This document shows positions 55,601-62,559 of a DNA stretch of 64,000 bases, piece by piece; position 1 is the first letter of the stretch; every line of letters begins with the position of its first letter. The stretch covers positions 24,394,068 to 24,458,067 of the forward strand of contig NC_049983.1 of the NCBI RefSeq assembly GCF_000003815.2. The letters are read 5' to 3'. Under the pieces are notes generated by a model. The model saw nothing but the letters and a program-made list of their open reading frames with translations. It had not been told where the DNA came from and did no database searches. The position numbers and the translations under genes are program-made. The DNA comes from Branchiostoma floridae. Taxonomy: Eukaryota > Chordata > Leptocardii > Amphioxiformes > Branchiostomatidae.

Positions 55601-56418
55601 GATGTCGTTCTGGCAATAACAATATATTATCCGCCTTTGGTGGAGAAACTGCAGCCATCAATCAAAGTTTGGAATGCATCTGACGACGACAATTAACCAC
55701 TGGGGACCAGGAAAACGCTTTACACCGAGAGTCGGTTGGCTAATTGCTAGAAGGTAGCAGCAACAGTACTCACCAGATCTACTTCTGATACGGAGTCGAT
55801 GCTCGCCACCGTCATACTCATGTTAATCACCAGGGCCTCCTCTAGTAAGAAAGATGAAGGCAGCAGTATAATCAACAGGTAATGGAGTGGCCGTTTTAAG
55901 CACATGTTCTGGCACAGTATTTGATCGTCTGGGTGCGATATGGCTTGACTGGCAGAGTCGTCTGTGATCCAATGCATTTCAAAACTGCAATGACGTAGTT
56001 TTCCGTCCTTCCGTCTTGACATGTGCTAATCTTACGAGTTCGGAGTATGGGAGAAACAGCTGAACAGTGATCCTCTGTCACACAGGGAGGATCTTGACTG
56101 AAGCTTGAAAAATGATAACGAAAGTGTGCAGAAAGGAAGCTGCTATTAAATATTGCATGGTCTATATTTAGGTAATGACCATTTCGTTCTTAATCAAAGG
56201 TGTCTACATAGGTTGCCATCATACTTACTGCCAAAATTGGGCCTAAAGTTCCTGTCGTAGCCTTCCAGCAGGCAGCTGATGTTGGGCGAAGCCTCGTACA
56301 GGACGCAGACCGTCTTGTTGGGGGCGTTTCCTTCGCATGGTCTCCACCACACAAACAACAGACCTGTTACCACGACGAGGCGTAACAGACAGGCAGTGTG
56401 CTTCAGCGATGCGGTCAT
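19855..56418 (-). CDS. Gene C: complete Cys-loop chloride-channel (GABA-A receptor-like) subunit spread over 36.6 kb
   Basis: Exons are 56229-56418, 55774-55841, 46255-46475, 38107-38189, 26396-26533, 23911-24063, 20553-20779 and 19855-20175. They total 1401 bp (466 aa), all in phase. ATG 56418 opens a hydrophobic leader ([15 protein letters not shown]). The extracellular domain has WVPDTFL, Cys-loop C167-C181, loop B ESYGYT and loop [14 protein letters not shown]. That loop C closely resembles GABA-A beta subunits and has no glycine-receptor cysteine pair. TM1 is followed by PARVALG (Ala at 2', as in GABA-A beta), then [11 protein letters not shown] and TM3 [20 protein letters not shown] very basic loop start and TM4 [19 protein letters not shown] follow, with stop 19855-19857. 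Exon sizes 68, 221, 83, 138 and 153 match the vertebrate GABA-A subunits exactly. Exon 8's donor is the least certain junction. A GABA-gated chloride channel is the best guess, by inference only. Confidence 0.94.
20176..20552 (-). other. Gene C intron 8
   Basis: 377 bp. Contains a short CA-rich stretch near 20495-20520; nothing else. Confidence 0.65.
20553..20779 (-). CDS. Gene C exon 8 equivalent (TM2, TM3)
   Basis: The acceptor is CCTTTCCAG. The donor is uncertain: GAGGAG|GTTCGA (used here) and a GC donor CTGAGA|GCAAGA at about 20584 both end in phase 0 before the TAG. The tail after TM3 is strikingly basic ([17 protein letters not shown]). Confidence 0.85.
20780..21585 (-). other. Gene C intron 7, first part
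   Basis: No recognised feature. Confidence 0.65.
21586..21796. mobile_element. Palindromic TTCGCGGTGG-type MITE, copy 1
   Basis: Ends are AGTGTAAATGC and GCATTTACAGTAC. The inside is built from TTCGCGGTGG, TTTAAGTTCGCG and CCGCGAACATTAATCCACCG in both orientations. The same family occurs at 46541-46750. I recall such sequences as common in amphioxus; that is memory, not a search. Confidence 0.75.
22212..22319. repeat. 34-bp-arm hairpin (pre-miRNA-like or tiny MITE) in gene C intron 7
   Basis: The left arm 22212-22245 (ATCGCTGGCGAAGTGTGGTG then TGTGGTAGATAATG) pairs with the right arm 22286-22319 (CATTATCTGCCACAGGCACC then AACTTCGCCACGAT). Only a few mismatches occur, around a 40-nt loop. 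The loop is long for an animal microRNA. Confidence 0.55.
22320..23410 (-). other. Gene C intron 7, middle part
   Basis: Contains a possible degraded relative of the 7.6-kb fold-back MITE at about 23150-23230 (CATCTGTGTTGGTAGTGACC, GCTAAACTTTCTTTCAACAC). Otherwise nothing. Confidence 0.5.
23411..23700. repeat. Direct duplication of about 120 bp, 151-bp offset
   Basis: GTTGTGTCATTTGTCGGCAG at 23423 recurs as GTTGTGTCATTTGTCAGCAG at 23574. Both are followed by GTCTTTGACACTGCAA and a TTTGTAxxCCGAATACTGC segment. Confidence 0.8.
23911..24063 (-). CDS. Gene C exon 7 equivalent (153 bp, loop C and TM1)
   Basis: The acceptor is CATTCCCTCAG and the donor GCTCTGG|GTAGGG. It encodes [31 protein letters not shown] and VPARVALG. 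There is only one copy here, unlike gene B. The 21-bp minisatellite begins almost at its acceptor. Confidence 0.94.
24070..25757. repeat. 21-bp minisatellite, about 80 copies, abutting gene C exon 7
   Basis: The unit on the plus strand is ATTCAGTATAGATGTGGGAA plus one base. In gene C sense it is ATTCCCACATCTATACTGAA plus one base. It fills most of intron 6 and ends a few bases before the exon 7 acceptor. Because 21 is a multiple of three, long false ORFs run through it on both strands (heptads ILNIPTS and DVGIFSI). In sense orientation the unit contains no AG and carries TACTGAA, a branch-point-like motif. Confidence 0.96.
25758..26172 (-). other. Gene C intron 6, 5' side
   Basis: Contains an 83-codon plus-strand ORF (25820-26071) without family resemblance. 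Nothing else. Confidence 0.5.
26173..26347. mobile_element. MITE with TACAGTA ends
   Basis: The left end is TACAGTAGAAGTTAATTGCAC. The right end, reversed, reads TACAGTAAGGAGACGTTTAA and then TTGCAC. The internal AATTGCACGAA motif repeats. 175 bp, just upstream of gene C exon 6's donor side. Confidence 0.65.
26396..26533 (-). CDS. Gene C exon 6 equivalent (138 bp)
   Basis: The acceptor is CTGTTACACAG and the donor GAAACAG|GTAAGT. It encodes [20 protein letters not shown], then [11 protein letters not shown] and ESVYETG. Its length is exactly that of the vertebrate GABA-A exon 6. Confidence 0.94.
26534..31308 (-). other. Gene C intron 5, distal part
   Basis: Largely unremarkable. A possible small MITE lies at 27053-27170 (AGAGTGGCTA ends in inverted orientation), an (AATC)n microsatellite at 27187-27209 and a G-run at 28034-28047. 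A degraded relative of the 6.9-kb MITE lies at 30720-30850. A minus-strand ORF of 80 codons at 31061-31303, followed by AATAAAA, is probably a repeat remnant. Confidence 0.5.
31309..31675. mobile_element. Non-autonomous hAT-like MITE with CAGGG ends
   Basis: Ends are CAGGGCTCGAAATTC and, reversed, CAGGGCTCGAAATAC. The inside is rich in the palindromic TGGGTGCACC motif. The flanks share TTCCAG but a clean 8-bp duplication is not visible. CAGGG termini are common in hAT elements. Confidence 0.75.
31676..32510 (-). other. Gene C intron 5, segment between the hAT-like MITE and the SINE
   Basis: An ORF of 112 codons on the minus strand (31715-32053) has no recognisable family. No exon of gene C is missing here, because exons 5 and 6 join in phase. 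Confidence 0.5.
32511..32775 (+). mobile_element. tRNA-derived SINE, plus-strand copy
   Basis: The A box region is TGGGGTAACTGGTAGAGCGT and the B box is GAGTTCGATTCCCGCC (from 32564). The conserved body is CTTGGGAAAGGCACTTTACA, CTCACTTCACCCAGGTG, CCTTCTGTCTGTACT, and the tail is AAAAAGCAAATTGAAAGAAAA. It is better preserved than the copy at 7.9-8.2 kb. Confidence 0.9.
33188..33603. repeat. Array of about 12 short palindromes (AGCACTGG-N-CCAGTGCT) with variable spacers
   Basis: Imperfect hairpin units TCAGCACTGG-(4-6 nt)-CCAGTGCTGA occur at about 33188, 33229, 33260, 33312, 33345, 33367, 33408, 33440, 33480, 33513, 33548 and 33578, plus a half unit at 33293. Spacers of 2-35 bp differ in sequence. 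The lead-in TATACAAAAGTAACGGGTTC occurs twice (about 33169 and 33462), so part of the array was duplicated. It lies in gene C intron 5. Confidence 0.93.
33604..35379 (-). other. Gene C intron 5, region after the palindrome array
   Basis: A purine-rich GACACAGAGA simple repeat at 34113-34192 creates the start of a 177-codon plus-strand ORF that I do not believe. Nothing else is recognised. Confidence 0.55.
35380..35500. mobile_element. Fragment of the fold-back MITE family seen at 7.6 kb
   Basis: GCCGAAAATTTGGGGTAAGT, GTTAAAGTTTAGCTTATCCA and ACCAACACAGATGAACTTTC match, in reverse, the left end of the 7.6-kb element. They extend its terminal sequence to CATGCTAATAT. Confidence 0.65.
35713..36201. 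mobile_element. MITE of about 490 bp with CACTxCCAAAA ends
   Basis: The left end CACTCCCAAAATGTTTTTTC matches the reversed right end CACTGCCAAAAATGATTTTT. The body is made of TTCTTxCxCCAAGAA-like, AT-rich text with CCATGGGGTAAGCAAA. Non-coding. Confidence 0.55.
36202..37351 (-). other. Gene C intron 5, proximal part
   Basis: No recognised feature. Confidence 0.6.
37352..37722. mobile_element. MITE family M1, copy 2
   Basis: Ends are GGCCATGTTGATTTG and, reversed, GGCCATCTTGATTTG. The body matches the 18.5-kb copy over its length (CACACGCTCGCATCAGTTTT near the right end). Confidence 0.75.
38107..38189 (-). CDS. Gene C exon 5 equivalent (83 bp, Cys-loop)
   Basis: The acceptor is TCTGTTCACAG and the donor GAAAGCT|GTAAGT. 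It encodes [19 protein letters not shown] and then LELES. It is isolated by introns of 11.6 and 8.1 kb, but its phase joins its neighbours correctly. Confidence 0.94.
38190..39387 (-). other. Gene C intron 4, distal part
   Basis: AT-rich, with a C-run at about 39128-39141. No exon. A GGGCGCAGTCACATACGTCG stretch at 38670 looks like one end of a MITE whose other end I could not find. Confidence 0.5.
39388..39840. repeat. Tandem duplication of about 210-230 bp
   Basis: CGTTGCAAGTTAGCACCGAT plus GAATCA occurs at 39581 and 39792, and TATTCAGTxGGTAAAG at about 39390 and 39621. GCATTTTGxAxGCGAGATGC lies in each unit. Confidence 0.75.
39841..41100 (-). other. Gene C intron 4, middle part
   Basis: No recognised exon, RNA gene or repeat. 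Confidence 0.6.
41101..42745. repeat. 171-bp tandem repeat (9 copies) with embedded GAAT microsatellite
   Basis: The core TAATGGGTCACGATTAGGAG then GGGGCGGGGAGACATACGTT recurs at about 41168, 41339, 41510, 41681, 41848, 42027, 42236, 42410 and 42655. The first four copies are exactly 171 bp apart and nearly identical, so frames stay open (false 194-codon ORF). Later copies vary because the (GAAT/GAGT)n part expands. A stray half copy lies at 43055-43115. Confidence 0.95.
42746..43946 (-). other. Gene C intron 4, segment after the 171-bp array
   Basis: Contains the stray half unit of the 171-bp repeat. No exon. Confidence 0.6.
43947..44510. mobile_element. Possible MITE with CCTTCACACGAAA / TTTCAGTGTGAAG ends
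   Basis: Short inverted ends bound about 560 bp rich in CATTCC and GGAATG in both orientations. The ends are short, so this is a moderate call. Confidence 0.5.
44780..45113 (+). pseudogene. LINE 3' end fragment (ORF2 C-terminus with zinc-knuckle-like tail)
   Basis: The plus-strand frame reads [14 protein letters not shown], then [19 protein letters not shown] and [20 protein letters not shown], with stop at 45062-45064. A (TA)n tail follows at about 45100-45113. This is the typical C-terminal text of a LINE reverse-transcriptase polyprotein, with CxxC...H...C residues. It is 5'-truncated and lies antisense in gene C intron 4. Confidence 0.8.
45350..45612. mobile_element. MITE with 32-bp inverted repeats (GCTAAGGGCACAA ends)
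   Basis: The left GCTAAGGGCACAAACCGCCG continues TACGTGCAAAT. The right end is its reverse complement with one change. ACGTGC and CACGTA motifs recur inside. Non-coding, 263 bp. Confidence 0.85.
45613..46254 (-). other. Gene C intron 4, 5' end
   Basis: Next to the exon 4 donor is a short TTAG (sense) repeat, 46238-46254. No other feature. Confidence 0.6.
46255..46475 (-). CDS. Gene C exon 4 equivalent (221 bp)
   Basis: The acceptor is CCGTGTTTAG and the donor GGCATGAG|GTTAGT, where the donor lies in a short TTAG repeat. It encodes [39 protein letters not shown] and [11 protein letters not shown]. Confidence 0.95.
46541..46750. mobile_element. Palindromic TTCGCGGTGG-type MITE, copy 2
   Basis: Begins GTACTGTTAATGCAGAAACT, TTCGCGGTGGATTAATGTTC, and ends AAAATGCATTTATAGTA. 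It belongs to the same family as 21586-21796 and lies 65 bp upstream (gene sense, reversed) of exon 4 of gene C. Confidence 0.75.
46996..47115 (+). pseudogene. Decayed LINE reverse-transcriptase fragment
   Basis: The plus-strand frame reads [20 protein letters not shown] then [17 protein letters not shown] before a stop. This resembles the FQ.r..H..L.TN..L region of L1/Tx1-type polyproteins. It is short and degenerate. Confidence 0.5.
47116..50397 (-). other. Gene C intron 3, first part
   Basis: Mostly featureless. It has a (TG)n/(CG)n microsatellite at 48038-48086 and an (AT)n microsatellite at 49657-49696. Confidence 0.6.
50398..51697 (+). pseudogene. LINE (CR1/Jockey-like) 3' fragment interrupted by a mariner
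   Basis: The frame [53 protein letters not shown] and RTNRYRN runs to 50731. It resumes at 51310 as [17 protein letters not shown] with stop TGA 51361-51363. Removing the mariner plus one TA copy restores the frame (RYRNLLIPY). The 3' UTR ends in AATAAAGATTTCAAAG repeats at about 51660-51697, a LINE tail. It lies antisense in gene C intron 3. Confidence 0.88.
50734..51307 (-). mobile_element. Internally deleted mariner element
   Basis: Inverted ends of about 30 bp (CGAGGGGCGTGCAATTAGTA and, reversed, CGAGGGGCGTGCAGTAATGG) are flanked by TA at 50732-50733 and 51308-51309. On the minus strand, ATG 51128 starts a mariner transposase N-terminus ([41 protein letters not shown]). After an abrupt junction, the transposase C-terminal [16 protein letters not shown] appears in another frame. 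The catalytic DDE/D domain is gone, so the copy cannot move on its own. Confidence 0.9.
51991..53070. mobile_element. 1.08-kb non-coding element with ACCTCCATGAAAA ends
   Basis: The left end ACCTCCATGAAAATTT matches the reversed right end ACCTCCATGAAAAAATGG. Inside are two diverged copies of a GACAAAAAxGCCCCTGC segment (about 52400 and 52695) and a (CA)n stretch at 52978-53036. A partial relative lies at 59765-59960. The terminal right 22 bp is itself a palindrome. Confidence 0.7.
53071..55773 (-). other. Gene C intron 3, 5' part
   Basis: A short two-copy tandem repeat (about 43 bp, GTxTCAAAACAAxCA) at about 55515-55601. Otherwise nothing recognised. Confidence 0.6.
55774..55841 (-). CDS. 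Gene C exon 3 equivalent (68 bp)
   Basis: The acceptor is CTTTCTTACTAG and the donor GATCTG|GTGAGT. It encodes [20 protein letters not shown], with the split lysine codon A|AG at the start. Confidence 0.93.
55842..56228 (-). other. Gene C intron 2
   Basis: 387 bp with no recognised feature. Confidence 0.75.
56229..56418 (-). CDS. Gene C exon 1 (signal peptide fused with N-terminal helix exon)
   Basis: The reading frame is open from ATG 56418 through the signal peptide to [11 protein letters not shown], with donor TTTGGCA|GTAAGT. Genes A and B have an intron inside this stretch; gene C does not, unless a leader exon was missed. The open frame continues upstream to a GTG at 56481 but has no ATG there. 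Confidence 0.85.
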
Positions 56419-58776
56419 GGCCGGGTAGGCTGATGAGCCAGCGCGCCACAGGTTGGATGTCCGCCGCCTGGCTTCGCTCACACGTCTGTCGCCTGGCTCA
56501 TGTTACTTCACTTTGTTGTTCCCTCTGCCCGGCGCTGCGCACGGTTCACCTGCAGCCGGGAGGGAGGCGTCTCCCCGCATAGGAAGCCATACATTATGCA
56601 TAAACCGGGGAAGGCTAACGTCCGCGCCGCTCGCCGGCGGGTCGGGTTCGTCCAGGGGCGTAGCAAATGGTTCTGACTGCTGTCGAGGCCGTAAAGTAGA
56701 AGTTCGGAGACGATTGCTGAGGCAAAATACGTGATAGATTTCCTTATGCCGTTCTTGGTTTTATGCAGGCCTGCAGCTGGCCTAGGGCATGCGCAATATT
56801 TTCACTGAAATAACCCAACACGTCACGGAACTGACGGAAATGATTCTTCATGTAAACACACAACTTCCCCCTGCAGACAAAGTAATAAGAGTCATAAAAT
56901 ATCATTATGGAAAATTGTGTGCATGTATACTATTATTTCTTCCTAAGAATGGAATGCATGCTTTTTACAGCACACTCGGTGTAGAGTAAAAATCTCCGCC
57001 AACTTAACAAACTCTTCGCAGAATCTTTTAAAACTACAGTATGTACATTGACCACTATCTGTCACCATTCCTCAAACTCAACTCAATTAGTTTTGGTATT
57101 TCGTGTATTAAGGATGGGAGCATACATTATCTTTGAACGAATTTGTATGTATGACGTTCAAAACGTAATAACTTGGGCATGTAGAATATGCAATCATATC
57201 GCAAATTACAAATTATTGACGAAGACCAAGCAGATACACCCAATGCCTTGCCGTATATGGCACTTTGCTTTTATCGACGACAACGTAGAAAAGTAAATAC
57301 ACGGCGATGCAAATGCTGTTGTTGGTAATCATAGCTTATCGGGGTTTATGCAACAAGGTAAGACAGCCACTATTTTCGCCTTGATTGGCTGAAAATAAGC
57401 AATGTCGTACGGTGCAGTGACTGCCCATTGGTGCGGCATCTTGTCCGTCCGGATAGACCAGCCCTTATGCTGATGTTACCGATAGATGACTGTCTCGGTT
57501 CAGATTGACTTTAAAAGCGTTGATGACCTAATTTAAAACTGCGAGGTAAATATATTTCTGTCCCGGAGGTATAGTAACAAATAGGTCAGGACTGATCGAG
57601 ATTGCGCGTTCCACCTCCGCGGGTGATAAGATCCAACACGATGAGGGAGGTGGTAAGCTGTCGCACAGTCTGCTGCCAACAGAGATAACATGCTTGACTG
57701 GGTCAGATTTTTGCGGGAGTTGTAGATGATGATTGGTATTGATATTGGAGTATCAACAGAAAAAATCGCCAGGTCTTAAACCCCTAGGTAAATAGCAATG
57801 ACATAGTTTATCATCTTACGAATGTTATGATTTATTGTTTGGTCACAAAGTCTTCAAACAACTTTCCCCACCAAACAAATGTGATTAGGAACGATAGTGA
57901 GCTCGATAAATCTTTAGAAAATGTGGACACATCATGTTGCATTGAAATTGACGACCTATGGTGTGGAGCTTACCGGAATTTTGGTCACTGGCTCAACTGT
58001 TCGCTGTTGTGACTCACTGAACCAGTTTAGACGTGTGACATTAAATGGGGAATATTGAGTTGCATTTAACTCGACGTGCTGATTTAGTGGACATGATGAG
58101 TCTTTAGTTACTTCCTCAGTTAGTTTCCTTGTTAGACCCCTATGTTTTCCCGTAGGGAAGTACGTTACACATGTTTATCACTCCACCGGGATAACAATGA
58201 ATACATCGCTCTTGTTAGGACGTCCTCTCTGAAGACAATTGCAAACAATTATTGGATCAAATATCAGACTTTGGCCTGGTCTTGTGTGGCGTGTACTAAG
58301 TGTAAAGAACTGGTGTGTAACACCCAGAGGCGGATCCTAGATTATGCTAAACAAACAAAACTTGAATATTGATAAAAGATTCAAAGGTTAGGGAAACAGT
58401 TTTGGGATCAAGTAACATTTTGGGTTAACACTAGTGTTGATAATATACGGTTAAACAAAAGAAGGGAAAGGAAGGATTGATACTTTATTTGGTCAATCAG
58501 ATGGTGCACAATTCAGATGTATTGGCTTCTACGCACTCGTGTCTTTATAACACGGATCTCTGGAAACGTCTGATGTAAATGTTTAATCTTAAAAACTTCA
58601 CTTCCATCACTCACACAAAAAGTTAGGTTTATTTTACACCAAGGAACATTTAGCAGTTTGAAATTATTAACCTCTTCGGATGCTAGTTTTTAGAGTGACG
58701 TGTTGGAAAAGACCATTTGCTCACGCATTGGCCCCAATAATGAAAGTAATAAATGAAAATAAGAAATGGAAGAATG
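56419..58776. other. 5' flank of gene C
   Basis: The first 200 bp are GC-rich and contain the short upstream ORF. ATTATGCATAA at 56593-56603 resembles a POU-homeodomain site, a weak call. The rest holds no recognised gene or repeat. Confidence 0.5.
56478..56501 (-). promoter_or_regulatory. Possible short upstream ORF before gene C
   Basis: An ATG at 56501 opens an eight-codon frame (seven amino acids, then TGA) ending 59 nt before the gene C start. It matters only if transcription starts farther upstream, which cannot be seen here. Confidence 0.25.
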
Positions 58777-59480
58777 TTAGCCTCAATCTATTCACTGCTT
58801 AAAATTACACCAGGGATGCTTTCAAGGTTTTTCATAACCAAAAGTGTCCTAGCACTCATGACGCACTCATGACAAAACTTTTTCCTCAGTAATCAGTTTC
58901 CCGCAGCTGATGGTATCTTAGTCACGGAGTCTTCCTGGGTTTTCTTTTTAAACCACCGGGGATGTGCTCGGCAAAGTGACAAATAGATACATCCATCCAT
59001 CCGAGAATAGTGGGAATCAGTGATGGATTGCAATAAAAGTTAGGGACTTACCTTTATGTCGTTGAAGGGTGATTTGTTTAAGCCCATTTTGTTGTGTCTG
59101 CTTGGAATGAGAAATATTTGAATGTACATGTTGGAATTTCTTAACTTGGTTACTGCTTAAACTTACACTACGTTTTCATAACAAGTATTGTTCTCAGGTC
59201 GTAGCGTTAGACGCTTATAACGAGAATAACAACAAGACATTTCCCCAGTAATCAGATTCCCATAGATGATGGTATCTTAGTCATGGACTCATTCGGATTT
59301 TTCTAAAACCACATGGGATCTAGAGAAATACTTGGCAAAGTGACAAATAAATTACATTCATCCGATTCTCAGCTTATCAGTGATGAATTGCGATAGAAGT
59401 GAAGGATTTATCGGTATGACGTTGTTGGGCTATTTGTTTGAGCCCACTTTATGTGTCTCCAGGAATCCTCAAGGACATAG
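58777..59480. repeat. Tandem segmental duplication, about 359-bp offset
   Basis: CAGTAATCAG at 58887 and 59246 leads in both copies into TGATGGTATCTTAGTCAxGGA. AAAACCAC, GGCAAAGTGACAAATA, ATCAGTGATG and TTTGTTTxAGCCCA then follow in the same order. The copies are clearly diverged. Confidence 0.85.
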
Positions 59481-60647
59481 AATTTTCCCCATTGGGCTAA
59501 CCAAAGATGGCCATAACAATGATTCAAGACTTTCTGACAGCCGAGGGCGTCAATACTATTTTATTACGATGTCCTTACCGTGCCATTGCAGTGGTAGCAA
59601 TGTTGAGTGATGTTCTTGGGAAAACGGCGTCATTTATCTTGTCTAATTGAGTAAAAAATGTAATGAAATTCTAAGAAAAGACACATTACGAGTTACATGT
59701 TTGTTAACAGACAATGCTGGGTGTTACCAAGCCATGCATTACCAAATCTATACCACTTTCTCTCGGCATCAAGGGCTGTCTATGGTAGCCACAGCATGTC
59801 TAGAACTCGAGATATCAATCCCTGAAGTTTCGCTGCAGTAGTAAACAGGTCGCTAAGGGGCCCAAAATCTAATCGCTTCCAGGTCTACACCCACACACCG
59901 AATATCGAAAGAATCCATCTAGGCGTTCTAGGGCTATGCTGGGCTTCTACACACAAACACACATACATGCATGTACAGACATACAAACATACAAGCGCTG
60001 ACCTTCTTGGCGATGGTACTAAAAATGCAAGGTGCATCCAGGTAGATGAGCGGTGTTGTTTTGTTATCATCGCACAGGGTTTACTAAAGCTCTATGATGC
60101 ATGGCGCACTGAAGAGTTCCCCTCCGGCGCAAAGAGAAAAGACTGATAGACTTCAAACTTGGACCGAACTAAGCCAACGAGATTAACGACTGATGATACA
60201 TAAGTGCTTCATTTGAAATCCCCAAACACATAACAGATACCATTGTTTACACGAACGAGGGTATCTGATGAATGTTGATGGCAAGGTCCAATGATTGGCG
60301 TAAGAAATCTTGAGTGACCACATTTACTTTACCTTCAATGCGTTCTAATGGTTATAGAATGAGGAATGATTGACTTGATCTGCTTCTGCCTGGAGGAGAA
60401 ACTTGTCACAAAGTTTGAACGCACGGACCGAGGATATTAAAAAGTACCGTAATCTTTGCGTCACACGGAGAACTTTTGCCAACACTTTGAGGAGAAAGTT
60501 TGAGTGGAACCGACAGGGATTTCTCTCGAGCCGTGCAGTACTCGATACAGGAGAGTGCAGTCCATCTCTGTCAGGCTGATGGACATTTCCAACGCACAGG
60601 TTCAGCAGCTTCCGGCAGTTCCACGTGCCGGTAGCTTTCTACCAGGC
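59481..60647. other. Intergenic, right part
   Basis: Includes a partial relative of the ACCTCCATG element at about 59765-59990 with a CA-rich stretch. Nothing else. Confidence 0.55.
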
Positions 60648-60656
60648 GGTATGCAT

Positions 60657-61847
60657 GGGTCTCACTAAATACCGAAAACAACCGAAAACAACCGAAAACA
60701 ACCGAAAACAACCGAAAACAACTTTCACTAAATACCGAAAACAACCGAAAACAACTTTCACTAAATACCGAGAACAACCGAAAACAACTTTCACTAATTA
60801 CCGAAAACAACCGAAAACAACCGAAAACAACCGAAAACAACTTTCACTAAATACCGAAAACAAGTTGACACAACCATAAACAACAGACAATCATTTCAAT
60901 GGGTTATCATTTAATAATTTTGATTTTATTTTGGACAGAAGTTAGGCTAGGACGACCCATGTTATTAATACAATATTAGTAATAATAGAGTCAACGATCT
61001 CCTTTGCCTCTTGGAATATATTAATGTTCGAATTCATATTCACGGATCCTGTAAGTATCCTGTATTTTATAAACGGGGACTGATTGGTTAACTCGCAAAC
61101 TCATCAATGGATATCTATACTACTTGGCATCTATTGTGTAACTCCAAGCAGAGGATACGGTGGAGCGGGGGTGTAGTAGTGGCTCCAACATGAAATCGCA
61201 GTCACTACTATCCCCCGACAAAACTGCTTCGAAAATGGGTTTGCTTATCAATTATTGTTGAATCTGCCTGCTGCGCATTTACCTCATGTGTACTACATTT
61301 TCTTCTAGCAACCAAAACAATCTAGCACATTTCTTGCTCAATTTTAACGCATTCCGCTATTACAACAAATCGGTTTAAATGGACAAACCGCAAACGTGTA
61401 TTACCACAGAGGCCCCTTATTCTGGATTAAACTAAATGATCAAAATAAAACAGTGTGTGATAGAAAGGTGTTTCCACAGTCTACTTCCCTTTGCTGCAAA
61501 AATCCTCCAGAATCACCCCATTCTCTCCCTCGGCCAAGGAGAAAATAATGCAAGGGATAGTAACGAGTAGATGAAAATAAAATAGCAATAAGTAGTTGTT
61601 TAAGAGTCATTTTCCGGCTGTTTTGGAGTTCTGATCGGTTGTTCATGCGTGTTTTAGGAGGTTTGGAGTTGTTTTCGGTATTTATTGAGTTGCTTTCGGT
61701 ATTTATTGAGGTGTTTTCGGTATTTATGGAGTTGTTTTCGGTAGATATCAAATTTTTTTCATTGTTTTCGGTATTTTACGGGTTGTTTTCGGTAGATGTC
61801 AAGTTGTTTTCGGTTGTTTTCGGTTGTTTTCGGTATTTAGTGAGACC
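60657..61847. mobile_element. 1.19-kb DNA transposon with subterminal CCGAAAACAA arrays and 9-bp target duplication
   Basis: The left end GGTCTCACTAAATACCGAAA continues as ACAACCGAAAACAACCGAAA. The right end is the exact reverse complement over about 45 bp. GGTATGCAT flanks both sides (60648-60656, 61848-61856), or GTATGCAT if 8 bp is the true size, as in hAT. CCGAAAACAA repeats fill about 200 bp at each end. No transposase is visible inside. Confidence 0.9.
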
Positions 61848-61995
61848 GGTATGCATTGATGGTGCACATTGGATTTATTGCACGGCATTTGTACATGGTA
61901 CAATGTATGGCAACGAATAATATACAAAGTACAAAATAGGTGTATAGAATAAGACATAACACAAGTCTTTGATATACTGTTACAGTCGAGTTGGG

Positions 61996-62559
61996 CTAAT
62001 CATGAGTTTCAGTATATATATTCTTTCTAATAGCAAGGCAGTCTTTGATATATTTGCCTATAGCTATCTTTGCATTATGGGAGTTGTGGCATCTAAAGAT
62101 ATATACAAATCTGTCTGTAGCATCGAGTCTCTTGAAATCTGCTGTACTTGACTCGAGAAATATGAACAGCTCATTACGTAGAATAGCGTATCTAGAACAT
62201 TCCATTAAAAAGTGAAATTCATCTTCAATATGCTTTGGACAGAAAGGACAAAACCTTTGGTCAAGGGCTACATTGTAGTATCTGCCTGTGTCAATATTCA
62301 ATTTATGGCTACTGATTCTTAACTGAGAAATGCTAATGATGTGGAGCGGACACCTAATGTTTCGGATGAACTGAAAAGCGGTCTTTGACGCTGGAACATT
62401 TTTTGTTGAGTGTGCAAAACTAGTCTTACGAATGTGATTTATCATGCAGAGATCCATTCTTAGTATAGCAAATGGCTTTAAGACACATATCTGTCGACAT
62501 TGCAACATACAAACTATTTTACCTACCAAACACATAGCGTCACTGCGAGGTTCGTTCAC
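61996..62559 (-). pseudogene. LINE polyprotein C-terminal fragment (open 187 codons)
   Basis: The frame has SQLRISSHKLNIDTGRYYN, RFCPFCPKHIEDEFHFLMEC and SRYAILRNELFIFL. This is the Cys/His-containing C-terminal block common in metazoan LINE ORF2 proteins (CPxC...DExHFLxxC..Y..R). There is no reverse-transcriptase core upstream, so it is a 5'-truncated copy that happens to stay open. Confidence 0.75.
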
